Positions 39,696-48,800 of a stretch of DNA of 64,000 nt are shown piece after piece. This DNA comes from VAYN01 sp963702075 (GTDB taxonomy: Bacteria > Actinomycetota > Thermoleophilia > Solirubrobacterales > 70-9). The notes below the pieces were generated by a model. The model was given only the letters and a program-made list of their open reading frames with translations. It was not told where the DNA came from and did no database searches. Every line of letters begins with the position of its first letter. Position 1 is the stretch's first letter. A program made the translations under genes and the position numbers. The stretch is from positions 1,302,001 through 1,366,000 of the forward strand of contig OY969703.1 of NCBI GenBank assembly GCA_963702075.1. The letters are read 5' to 3'.

Positions 39696-40646
39696 ATGAC
39701 CGGCATAACTCAGCAGTCGTCGGATGAGCGCCGCAAGGAAAGGGTGCGGATGGCCCGACAGGCTTGGGAGTTTGCGCGGAACCAGCACGGTGTCGTATCT
39801 CGGGGCCAGCTTGTCGCTGTCGGATATAAGCGGCACGCGATTGATCACCGAATCAGGACCGGCCGTCTATATCCGTTGCATCGCGGGATCTATGCGGTGG
39901 GCCGACCCCACGTCACCGAGCATGGGCGCTGGATGGCCGGCGTACTCGCGTGCGGCGATGGCGCCGTCGTTAGTCACTCCAGCGCGGCGGCACTGTGGCG
40001 CATCGGGCCCGAGGAGCACGGCGTCGTGGAGCTCTCCTTACCCAGCCCTTTTCAACGGCGCCGTCCGGGGCTCCGAATCCACCGCCGCCCGCCGCTCGAA
40101 GCTCGCGACCTGACTCGCGAGTACGGCATCCCTTGTACCACTCCAGTCCAGACTCTCATCGATATGTCGCTGCGTCTCAACCGCGCGGGCATGGAGCGGA
40201 TGATCAACGAGGCGGACAAATACAACCTCACGCACCCGCCTCAGCTGCGCGAGGCGCTCGACAACCGCGTCGGTGAGCCGGGCGTCGCCAAGCTCCGCTT
40301 CATCCTCGACCGTCGCACGTTTCGCCTCACCAAGGAGGAGCTGGAACGGCGCTTCCTGCCGCTCGCCCACCGGGCCGGACTACCCACCCCGCTTACCGGC
40401 CAGTGGGTCAACAATTTCGAAGTTGACTTCTATTGGCCCGACCTCGGCCTCGTGGTCGAGACCGACGGGCTGCGCTACCACCGCACGCCGGCCGAGCAGG
40501 CCCGGGACCGCTTACGCGACCAGACCCACACCGCCGCCGGTCTCACCCCGCTGCGCTTCACCCACGAGCAGGTCCGCTACGAACCCCGGCACGTGCTGGC
40601 GATCCTGGCTCAGACCGCGAGCCGGCTGGCCATCGCGACGAAGTAG
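39696..40646 (+). CDS. AbiEi antitoxin-domain / DUF559 nuclease-like protein
   Basis: 316 aa. N-terminal half resembles the AbiEi-type winged helix: FARNQHGVVSRGQLVAVGY, then RTGRLYPLHRGIYAVGRP and AVVSHSSAAALWRIG. The C-terminal 110 residues form a DUF559-like PD-(D/E)xK domain: FLPLAHRAGLPTPL, NFEVDFYWPDLGLVVETDGLRYHRTPAEQARDR in pieces (E-x-D, E-x-D-G) and PLRFTHEQV. Such fusions are very abundant and multicopy in actinobacteria and are of unknown function, with no toxin gene beside this one. The 3' end overlaps the convergent aacS gene by 37 nt. Preceded by a long palindrome. Confidence 0.75.
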   Translation: MTGITQQSSDERRKERVRMARQAWEFARNQHGVVSRGQLVAVGYKRHAIDHRIRTGRLYPLHRGIYAVGRPHVTEHGRWMAGVLACGDGAVVSHSSAAALWRIGPEEHGVVELSLPSPFQRRRPGLRIHRRPPLEARDLTREYGIPCTTPVQTLIDMSLRLNRAGMERMINEADKYNLTHPPQLREALDNRVGEPGVAKLRFILDRRTFRLTKEELERRFLPLAHRAGLPTPLTGQWVNNFEVDFYWPDLGLVVETDGLRYHRTPAEQARDRLRDQTHTAAGLTPLRFTHEQVRYEPRHVLAILAQTASRLAIATK

Positions 40647-42589
40647 TCGAGCGCCGCCGGATTCGCCAGCGAGTCGCGGCTGGCGGCCTTCTCCGGCGGC
40701 GTCCCCATCAGGATCCGCTTCACCGGCACCTCGAGCACCTTGCCGCTGAGCGTCCGCGGCACCTCGTCGATCTGGAAGACCTCGTCGGGCACGTGGCGCG
40801 GGGAGCACTGCTCGCGCACCCGTCGGGCGATCTCCCGCGGCAGCGCCTCGTCCAGCTCGGCGCCGTCGCGCAGGACCACGAAGAGCGGCATCCAGCCGTC
40901 GGTCCCCGGCCGCGGCAGGTCGACCACGAGCGCGTCGACGATCTCGTCGATGCCGAGCACGGCGCGGTAGATCTCGCTCGTCCCCATACGGATGCCGCCG
41001 CGGTTGATCGTCGAGTCCGAGCGCCCGTAGATGACCGCCGTCCCGCGCCGGGTCAGTTCCAGCCAGTCGCCGTGGCGCCAGACGCCGGGGAACATCTCGA
41101 AGTAGCCCTCGCGATAACGGCTGCCGTCCTCGTCGCCCCAGAGGTAGAGCGGCATCGAGGGCATCGGCTCGGTGACGACCAGCTCGCCGACCTCCTCGAC
41201 CACCGGCTCGCCGTCTTCGTTCCAGGCCTCGACCGCGGCCCCCAGCGCCCGCGCCTGGAGCTCGCCGCGGTAGACGGGCAGCGTCACCGCGCCGCCGACG
41301 AAGGCGGTGCAGAGGTCGGTGCCGCCGCTGGTCGAGAAGAGCCAGGTGTCCCTCCCGACGTGTTCGTAGATCCAGTCGAAGCCCTCCGGCGAGAGAGGGG
41401 AGCCGGTCGAGCCGACCGCCTTCAGGGCCCCGAGGTCGCGCCCGCTCCCCGGCTCGACCCCAGCCTTCATGCAGGCGGCGATGTAGGCGGCGCTGGTGCC
41501 GAACGTGGTGATCCGCGCCCGCTCCGCCAGATCCCAGAGGACGCCCATGTCGGGATGGCCGGGGTTGCCGTCGTAGAGGACGATCGCCGCCTCGGTCAGC
41601 AGGCCGGAGACGATGAAGTTCCACATCATCCAGCCGGTCGTGGTGAACCAGAAGAGGCGGTCGCCGGGGTGGGCGTCGACGTGGAGGCCCAGCTTCTTCA
41701 GGTGCTCGAGCAGGATTCCGCCCTGGCCCTGGACGATCGCCTTCGGCAGCCCGGTGGTGCCGGAGGAGTAGAGGACCCAGAGCGGGTGGTCGAAGGGGAC
41801 GCGCTCGAAGCGCAGCTCGGCGCCCTCGCGGGAGCGCAGCAGCTCATCCCAGGGCATCGCCTCGCGCAGCGGCGAGAGGTCCGGCTCGGGGTCGAGATAT
41901 GGGAGGACGACGGTTCGCTCCAGCGTCGGCATCGCCTCCTGCAGCCGCGCCACCACCTCGCGGCGGTCGAAGTCCTTGCCGCCGTAGCGGTAGCCGTCGA
42001 CCGCGAAGAGGACCTTCGGCCCGATCTGGGCGAAGCGGTCGACAACGCTGGCGGGGCCGAAGTCCGGCGAGCAGCTCGACCAGACCGCGCCGAGCGAGGC
42101 GGTGGCGAGGAAGGCGACGATCGCCTCGGGGATGTTCGGCATGTAGGCGACGACGCGGTCGCCGCGGCCGACGCCGAGCGCCCGCAGGCCTGCCGCGACC
42201 GCCGCCACCTGCGCCCGCAGTTCGCCCCAGCGCAGCTCCTCGAGCTCGCGCAGCTCGGAGGCGTGGAGGATCGCCACCTGCTCGTCGCCTTTGCCGGCGA
42301 AGACGTGCTCGGCGTAGTTCAGCGCGGTGTTCGGGAACCAGCGCGCCCCCGGCATCTCGCGCGAGGCGAGGACGGGGGAGGGGTCGCCGTCGGCCTGCAC
42401 GTCGAAGAACTCCCAGATCGCCGACCAGAACCCGTCGAGGTCGTCGACCGACCACTGCCAGAGCTCGTGGTAGCTGTCGAAGGCAAGACCACGCTCGCGG
42501 GTCAGCCAGCCCGTGAACTCGCGCAGGCGCGAGCGCTCGGCCAGCTCAGGCGAGGGCTCCCACAGCAGCTCCCCGTCAGCTGAGCTCAC
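40610..42589 (-). CDS. aacS: Acetoacetyl-CoA synthetase
   Basis: 659 aa, the usual length. ANL-superfamily adenylate-forming enzyme: P-loop LYSSGTTGLPKAIVQGQGG, then DRLFWFTTTGWMMWNF, the A5 motif FSTSGGTDLCTAFVGG, ATP-ribose binding YGRSDSTINRGGIRMGTSEIY, and the acylation lysine in RTLSGKVLEVPVKRIL. FGTSAAYIAACMKAG and the N-terminal domain FTGWLTRERGL point to acetoacetate rather than acetate. It makes acetoacetyl-CoA from acetoacetate, ATP and CoA, a feed into the ccr pathway via 3-hydroxybutyryl- and crotonyl-CoA. Followed by tRNA-Leu on the same strand upstream (38 nt). Confidence 0.92.
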   Translation of the reverse strand: MSSADGELLWEPSPELAERSRLREFTGWLTRERGLAFDSYHELWQWSVDDLDGFWSAIWEFFDVQADGDPSPVLASREMPGARWFPNTALNYAEHVFAGKGDEQVAILHASELRELEELRWGELRAQVAAVAAGLRALGVGRGDRVVAYMPNIPEAIVAFLATASLGAVWSSCSPDFGPASVVDRFAQIGPKVLFAVDGYRYGGKDFDRREVVARLQEAMPTLERTVVLPYLDPEPDLSPLREAMPWDELLRSREGAELRFERVPFDHPLWVLYSSGTTGLPKAIVQGQGGILLEHLKKLGLHVDAHPGDRLFWFTTTGWMMWNFIVSGLLTEAAIVLYDGNPGHPDMGVLWDLAERARITTFGTSAAYIAACMKAGVEPGSGRDLGALKAVGSTGSPLSPEGFDWIYEHVGRDTWLFSTSGGTDLCTAFVGGAVTLPVYRGELQARALGAAVEAWNEDGEPVVEEVGELVVTEPMPSMPLYLWGDEDGSRYREGYFEMFPGVWRHGDWLELTRRGTAVIYGRSDSTINRGGIRMGTSEIYRAVLGIDEIVDALVVDLPRPGTDGWMPLFVVLRDGAELDEALPREIARRVREQCSPRHVPDEVFQIDEVPRTLSGKVLEVPVKRILMGTPPEKAASRDSLANPAALDYFVAMASRLAV

Positions 42590-42626
42590 GGCGCTCCATC
42601 ACTACGGCCCATCAAGGCGATCACGA

Positions 42627-42710
42627 TGCCGGAGGTGGGATTCGAACCCACAAGCCCGCAAGGGCAATCGATTTTGAGTCGATCGCGTATGCCAATTCCG
42701 CCACTCCGGC
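42627..42710 (-). tRNA. tRNA-Leu(CAA)
   Basis: 84 nt with a 7-bp acceptor stem GCCGGAG/CTCCGGC, discriminator A, anticodon loop CTCAAAA giving CAA (codon TTG), a long variable arm and T-loop GGTTCGAATCCC. CCA is not encoded. Lies between aacS and a small membrane-protein gene. Confidence 0.97.
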
Positions 42711-42734
42711 TCCGCCTGAACGATAAAGCGCAGA

Positions 42735-43256
42735 TCAGGCAGGCTGCGGATGGCCCGAGGCGCCGGCACCGTAGTCCTCGCCGGAGCCGATCGGCCGCTC
42801 CTCCTCCACGTGCCATTCCTGGTTGAAGGCGTAGAGGGCGGCGGCGACGAGGACGATCTGCAGGAGGCCGAGGAGGATCACCAGCAGCCCGAGCAGCGAG
42901 GAGCTGAGCGCGGCGTCCTCGAAGCCGGTGCGGTCGCGGTTGAACCAGCTTTCCGCGCCGACCGCGCAGAAGATCGCCAGGATCATCGAGAGCGCCGCCA
43001 CGACCGGCAGTACGCCGCGGTTCCAGCGGGCGACGATGATCGCGAAGAAGGCGTAGAGGAGGGCGTAGATCGCGCAGACGATTCCCATCCCGCTGCCGCC
43101 CTTCAGCAGCGACCAGCCGCCGATCGTGATCACCGCGGCGAGCACCGCCGTCGCCAGCAGCAGCAGCACGACGATGAACTTGGTCGTAGCCGAGCTCCCT
43201 TTTTCCCGATTTGGCCGCCACAGTTCGTAGCCGGGCCTGACCTCTCCTACCGCCAC
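42735..43256 (-). CDS. Small integral membrane protein, hypothetical
   Basis: 173 aa with four hydrophobic helices (about 27-48, 55-75, 84-105 and 117-142), short loops, and a hydrophilic Glu/Gly-rich C-terminus (HVEEERPIGSGEDYG). The N-terminus is cytoplasmic by charge (RPNREKGSSATTK). No conserved family recognised. It is the only gene between two tRNA-Leu genes and upstream of the minus-strand tRNA. Function unknown. Confidence 0.65.
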   Translation of the reverse strand: MAVGEVRPGYELWRPNREKGSSATTKFIVVLLLLATAVLAAVITIGGWSLLKGGSGMGIVCAIYALLYAFFAIIVARWNRGVLPVVAALSMILAIFCAVGAESWFNRDRTGFEDAALSSSLLGLLVILLGLLQIVLVAAALYAFNQEWHVEEERPIGSGEDYGAGASGHPQPA

Positions 43257-43327
43257 GCCCGGATCATAGAATCCCTGAGCGACGCAGCGGCATTGGCCGC
43301 TCGTTAAGGGCCGAGCGGCCCAGCCAC

Positions 43328-43412
43328 GCGGGCGTGGCGGAATTTGGCAGACGCGCCAGGTTTAGGTCCTGGTGATCGAAAGATCGTGGGGGTTCAAGTC
43401 CCTCCGCCCGCA
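43328..43412 (+). tRNA. tRNA-Leu(UAG)
   Basis: 85 nt; acceptor GCGGGCG/CGCCCGC, discriminator A, anticodon stem CCAGG/CCTGG around TTTAGGT giving TAG (codon CTA), a variable stem typical of class II, T-loop GTTCAAGTCCC. No encoded CCA. Confidence 0.97.
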
Positions 43413-43482
43413 TCGTCGAGGGGTGGATTTCGTCTTCCCGGGGCGCATAGACTGAGCGGGAACCTCGACCAAGGAGCGTCCG

Positions 43483-44799
43483 TTGCCTGCTGCGCGCCGC
43501 CGTGCCAAGTTCCTCGCCCTCGTAGTCGCCGTGGTTGGTCTGGCATTCGCGCTGAGTGCCTGCGCCTTCTTCAAGGCCGGCACTCTCAGCGTCAGTCAGC
43601 CGGGTGGAATTGGCGCTGCGCGCGTGCATTTTGTTCTCTGCACCGAACCCGGTGGAGAAGGAAAACCTGCCTGCAACGAAAACGAAAACGAAGGTGAAAT
43701 CCAATACCTCCTGGGGATCGCGGTGCCGCCGGGATCCTTGGCCCCGGGGACGGTCACGGCTATTCCGGTAGGGGGCGGTGCGCCGATCGTCTTTACGCGT
43801 AATGACCAGGTGGCTTCTCAGATCGCCGCGGGAACTTCTGCGCTGCAGGCGGCGGAACCAGGCGAAATCGAATCATGGCCGCCGCCGGGGCTGGAAGGGG
43901 TCGGTTACCTGTCGGGGGTCGTCGTCGAATCGAAAGGGTCGACTGCCGAATGGTCGGTAGATGCCGATTTCGGGCTCCCGAGCGCCGCTGACGGAAGCCC
44001 GTTCGTCGGACCCTTCAAGGCGTCTCCGGCATTGGGGTTCCGTGGCGTGGGTCCCGAAGCTCCCGCCGACCGGCCTCCCAAGTGCATCACCTCCGAAGCA
44101 GAAGAAGTGGAAAGCACCGATGCTTTCTGTCTTCCGAGCGGGGAAGAAGCCCAAGTTGGCACTTCTGACCTGCGGATCAGCCCAGTTCCGACCTCGGCCG
44201 TCTTCCTCGGCGGCAAAGCGACGCTTCCGTTCGGCCTCAACTTCGGCAGCACGGCGCCGACGGCGCCCAGCTTCACGCTTAGCGCTGCCTCGAATCTGCC
44301 CGGTGCTGCGGTCGCCCTCTCGAGCTCGACCTTCGCGCCGCCGGCTCTGGATCCGAGCACTCACCGCTCGTCTGGCTCGGAGACGGTGACCCTGACGGTT
44401 CCCAGCACCGCGAAACCCGGCGTCTACGAAGTCACCCTCACCGCGAAAGCGCCGCAGGGCGGCACCGCCACCCAGGTCGCGAAAATCGAAGTGACGAAAC
44501 CTAAGCTCAAACTCGGCAAGGTCAAGCTGAACAAGGGCAACGGGACGGCGAAGCTCTCGGTCGGAGTGCCGGGTGCCGGCACGCTGACGGTCTCCGGCAA
44601 GGGCATCGCCAAGGTCCAGCGCAAAGCCAAAGGCCCGAAGACGCTCAAAGTCACGATCAAGGCCAAGGGCAAGGCGAAGACCAAGCTCGCCTCGACCGGC
44701 AAGGCCAAGGTGAAGGCAAAAGTCGTCTTCAAGCCGAGCAACGGCGCCTCGGTCACCAAGACCAAGTCGATCACGTTGAAGAAGAAGCTTGCCGGCTAG
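43483..44799 (+). CDS. Exported lipoprotein with lysine-rich C-terminal repeat domain
   Basis: 438 aa; TTG start. Signal peptide ends in the lipobox LSACAFF. The mature part contains several beta segments, two Cys-bearing patches (FVLCTEPGGEGKPACNE, RPPKCITSEAEEVE...AFCLPSGEE) and an Ig-like stretch (PTSAVFLGGKATLPFGLNFG) with TVPSTAKPGVYEVTLTAKA. The last 95 residues are Lys/Gly/Thr-rich with repeated VxVKAKGKAK-type units ending KKKLAG, a style common to exported proteins of this lineage. Possibly wall-binding. No enzymatic motif; function unknown. Starts 70 nt after tRNA-Leu. Confidence 0.72.
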   Translation: MPAARRRAKFLALVVAVVGLAFALSACAFFKAGTLSVSQPGGIGAARVHFVLCTEPGGEGKPACNENENEGEIQYLLGIAVPPGSLAPGTVTAIPVGGGAPIVFTRNDQVASQIAAGTSALQAAEPGEIESWPPPGLEGVGYLSGVVVESKGSTAEWSVDADFGLPSAADGSPFVGPFKASPALGFRGVGPEAPADRPPKCITSEAEEVESTDAFCLPSGEEAQVGTSDLRISPVPTSAVFLGGKATLPFGLNFGSTAPTAPSFTLSAASNLPGAAVALSSSTFAPPALDPSTHRSSGSETVTLTVPSTAKPGVYEVTLTAKAPQGGTATQVAKIEVTKPKLKLGKVKLNKGNGTAKLSVGVPGAGTLTVSGKGIAKVQRKAKGPKTLKVTIKAKGKAKTKLASTGKAKVKAKVVFKPSNGASVTKTKSITLKKKLAG

Positions 44800-44845
44800 C
44801 CACGGCTAGCCCGCTTCGGCCGCCGCGCCGATACGATCAGACCCT

Positions 44846-44921
44846 CTGGGGCAGTGGCCCAACTGGCTAAGGCACCGGTCTCCAAAACCGGCGATTCCAG
44901 GTTCGAGTCCTGGCTGCCCCG
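44846..44921 (+). tRNA. tRNA-Trp(CCA)
   Basis: 76 nt; acceptor GGGGCAG/CTGCCCC, discriminator G, anticodon loop CTCCAAA giving CCA, T-arm CCAGGTTCGAGTCCTGG. Encodes no 3' CCA. Follows the lipoprotein gene by 46 nt. Confidence 0.97.
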
Positions 44922-44953
44922 CTCGATTGGAGGAGGCCGCTTCGACGGGCGCT

Positions 44954-45736
44954 TCAGGCAGCCAGCGCTTCCCTGAACGCAGCTTCGAAAGCCAGCGGTT
45001 CGGTTAGCGTGAAGTGCAGGAGCGGCTCGAGGCGCCCCCCGGTCGGGCCGACGAAGAACGCCGGCGTGGCGTGGACGCCATCCCTGAACCCGATCTCCCG
45101 AAATCGCCTGACCTCTCCGGCTAGGGAGAGGAAAAAGTGGTGGCGGTCGTGTTCCCATCTGTCCATGTCAAGGCCGCGGGTTTCGCGGGCCATTGCAGTC
45201 AGGAACCAGTTTTCCGCGTACCTGTGGAACTCCGGTCCCTGGTAGTGGTAGAAGTACTCGAGGTACTGCCAGAGTCTTCCCTGTTTTCCCGCTGCTAGTA
45301 CCGCCACCTGCTGGCGTTCGAAGACCTTCGGCCAGATGGTCTCGGCAGGCTCGCCGAGGTATTCGATCCGCAGCTTTCCATTCCGCACCCACCGGCGTAC
45401 GAGCTGTGGCAGCAGCTGGACCGCGAACTGCCGGGCCTGTGGGCACTCCGGGTCGGCCAGGAACTGCATCGTCACCGGCGCATCCGGGTCACCTAAGAGC
45501 ACGCCTCGCTGGGGGACCCCGGCGAAGGTGGCGTCGACGATTTTGCGCACGTGCGGCTGTCGCAGCTGGGGGACGGAGCGGGGGATGCCCGGATGAAATG
45601 CCGAGACGGAGGTTGCGTAGGAGCCGTCTGCTGAAGACCCCCGTGGTCCGCTGACCGCGAAAAAGACCGCGAGCGTCACCGCCAGGAGACCCAGGTGAAG
45701 GAGCAAACTCAAAGCCCTATCACTGAGCAGTTGCAT
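44954..45736 (-). CDS. DsbA-like thioredoxin-fold protein lacking the second catalytic Cys
   Basis: About 260 aa from the ATG at 45736 (alternative ATG at 45757). N-terminal membrane anchor (LSLLLHLGLLAVTLAVFFAV) and a DsbA/BdbD-type domain: GVLLGDPDAPVTMQFLADPECPQARQF, later ATPAFFVGPTGGRLEPLL (cis-Pro loop TP). The usual C-x-x-C is replaced by Cys-Pro-Gln-Ala, so it cannot be a normal disulfide oxidase. It may work as an isomerase-like, binding, or peroxiredoxin-type protein. Divergent from the large repeat hydrolase gene. Sequence upstream of 45757 in frame lies within that divergent gene and is not counted. Confidence 0.75.
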   Translation of the reverse strand: MQLLSDRALSLLLHLGLLAVTLAVFFAVSGPRGSSADGSYATSVSAFHPGIPRSVPQLRQPHVRKIVDATFAGVPQRGVLLGDPDAPVTMQFLADPECPQARQFAVQLLPQLVRRWVRNGKLRIEYLGEPAETIWPKVFERQQVAVLAAGKQGRLWQYLEYFYHYQGPEFHRYAENWFLTAMARETRGLDMDRWEHDRHHFFLSLAGEVRRFREIGFRDGVHATPAFFVGPTGGRLEPLLHFTLTEPLAFEAAFREALAA

Positions 45737-45806
45737 TTGACCGGACCATAGCGTCATAATTGCTGAATGATCAAGGACTATTACCTGCGCGATACAGGCT
45801 GATGCC

Positions 45807-48800
45807 ATGATCGCTCCGGTCCGCGTACTTGCAAAGCGAGCGCCGTGGACCCTGAGCTGCTTAGTCCTTCCAATCCTGATCCTCCTCGCCACCACCGGGC
45901 TGGCGCTTGCCTGCGTTGGCCCGGCCGAACCGACGACGCTCACCACCTCGCTCTCGGGCGAAAGCAAATCGGGGGCGGAAATCACGGTGCTGGAGGGCAC
46001 CAAAGTCAAGGACCAAGCGACCCTGGAAGGCAAAAACGCCGGCAAAGCCACCGGCAAAATCAGCTACGCCGTCTATAAAGACTCAAGCTGCAAAGAACTC
46101 GCCACCAAAGCCGGCGAATTCGAATTCAAAGAAGGCAAAGTCCCGGCCTCCGAAGAAAAGACCCTGGAAGCGGGGAAGATCTACTACTGGCAGGCCCACT
46201 ACGGAGGCGATTCCCTGGATGCCGAATCGACCAGCGCCTGCGGCAAAGAGGTGCTCTGGGTCAAGGCGGCGACCAGCGTCTCTACCTCGCTCTCGGGGGA
46301 AAGCAAATCCGGCGAAGCGATCACCGTTCTGGAGGGGAGCAAAGTCAAGGACAAAGCGACCCTCAGCGGCACCAATTCGACTACCGCCACCGGCAAAGTC
46401 GAATTCAAGGTCTACAAAGACTCGAGCTGCAAAGAACCCGTCGAAGAAGCCGGCAAAGTGGGCGTCAGCAGCGGCAGTGCCGAATCCGAAGAAAAGAAAC
46501 TGACCGCAGGGGCGGTCTACTACTGGCAGGCGAGCTATGAAGGCGACTCGCTGCATCAGCCCTCGACCGGCGCCTGCGGCAAAGAGGTGTTGACGGTGAA
46601 GGCGGCGACCACGCTCAGCACCCTGCTGGGGGGCGAGGACCCGCAGGCGGGCGAAGGGATAGAAGGGGAAGAAATCACGGTGCCGGAGGGCTCGCCGGTG
46701 GCCGACTCCGCGACCCTGGGCGGCACCGGCTCCTCCGCGGCGACGGGCGAAGTGAGCTTCAAGGTCTATGCCGACGGCGAATGCAAAGAACTGGTCGAAG
46801 AAGCCGGTGAAGCAGAACTGGAAGAAGGGGTCGCCGCTCCTTCGTCGGAAGTCGAGCTGGAAACGGGCACTTACTACTGGCAGGCGAGCTACGAAGGAGA
46901 CGCGCTGCACCAGGCCTCGACCAGCCCGTGCACCGAGGTGGTCCACGTGCTCGCCGCCACCTCCGTCGCGACCACGCTCTCCGGCGAAGGCGAAGAAGGC
47001 GATGAGATCGAAGTGTCCGAAGAAGCGACCGTCAGCGATAGCGCGACCCTGAGCGGCCCCAACGCCGCCGAAGCAACCGGCAAAGTCAAGTATTCCGTCT
47101 ACGGTGACCCCCACTGCGAAGAACTGGTCGAAAAAGCCGGCGAAGTCACCGTGAGCGGGAAAAGCGTTTCCGCCTCGACCGCGGTCGCGCTCGAACCCGG
47201 CCTCTACTACTGGCAGGCCGTCTACACCGGCGATGCCGGCAACTACACCGCTACCAGTCCCTGCGGCTCGGAGATCGAGATGGTCCTGCCCCCGATCACG
47301 ACGACCCTCAGCGGCAGCGGAGAATCCGACGGCAGCATCAGGGTGCTCACCGGTACGACGGTCCACGACGAAGCAACCCTGCACGGGCCGCACGCGGGCG
47401 AAGCCACCGGCAGCGTCGAATACTTCGTCTACAGGGACGAAGAATGCGAAGAATTCTTTGCCGCCGTCGGCAAAGCGAAAGTCGAAGGCGCTGAAGTTCC
47501 TGCTTCAAGCACGATCGAATTCGAAGAAACCGGCACCTACTTCTGGCAGGCCGACTACTCCGGGGACGGTAAAAACCCCGCCGCCATCAGCGCCTGCGGC
47601 TCGGAGGCGACGATCGTCACCGCGCCGACGTCGCTCACCACCGCCCTCTCGGGGGGAGGAAAAGAAGGCGCTGAAATCTCGGTCGAAGAAGGAGCTGCCG
47701 TCAGCGACGTGGCGACGCTGAGCGGACCGGAAGCGGGCGCCGCGACGGGGTCCATCAGCTACGCGGTCTTCGCCGACAGCGGCTGCACCGAATTGGTCGA
47801 GCCCGCGGGTGTCGCCGATGTCGAAGGAGGGACCGCGGAAGCCTCCAGCGAAATGACTTTGCCGCCCGGCACCTATTACTGGCAGGCTGAATATTGGGGC
47901 GACGACCTCAACGCAGCAGCCACCGAGGAATGCGGCGCCGAGGTCGAGCAAGTGACCGCGCCGATCACCACCACGCTCTCAGGCGAAGGCCAGTCCGGGG
48001 CCGACATCGAAGTCGACGAAGGTGCCGCGGTGACCGATCAGGCCACCCTCCACAGCGAACACGCCGGGGAAGCGAGCGGCACTATCGAATACCTCGTCTA
48101 CGAAGACGAAGAATGCGAAAAACTGTTCGCCAACGCGGGAAAAATCGAATTCGCGAAAGGTGAAGTCCCGGCCTCGAATCCCGTCGAACTGGAAGAAGCG
48201 GGCCTCTACTGGTGGCGCGTCAAATACTCGGGTGATGGCAAAAACCCCGCAGCCGAAAGTGCCTGTGGCTCGGAGGTGGCCCAGGCGGCTAACAAAGGGG
48301 AATGGAAATACGCCGCCTTCGGGAACTCCTATTCCTCCGGTGAGGGAGTGAGGACCAACGGAGGCACGTTCTATCCCAAGACGAATACCTTGTCGCCCGG
48401 ATTCCTCAACGGAAGCCAGTGTCACCGCAGCGAACAGGCGTGGCCGGCGCTGGTCGCCAAAAGCGTTTTCGGAGTCGGAGCGATCCAGCCGCCGACCATC
48501 TACGAACATTCGCCGCCGCGGTTCATCTTCCGGGCCTGCAGCGGCGCCGTGACCACCAACATCTGGCCGGGTCCCGGACAGTACGTCGAATACGAAGAAC
48601 CGGGGGCGAAGTGGGGAAAGGACAAGCTCGCCCAGCTGGAATGGCTGAAGCTGCCGAACAACATGAACGACCGGAAGATCGCGAAGGTCTCGGTGGGCAT
48701 CGGCGGCAACGACTCCGGCTTCAGCTCGATCGGGAAAGCATGCTGGGCATTCTCACGTCGGTGGTTCCCGTTGAAACGGTACGACCCGACCTCCTGCCAG

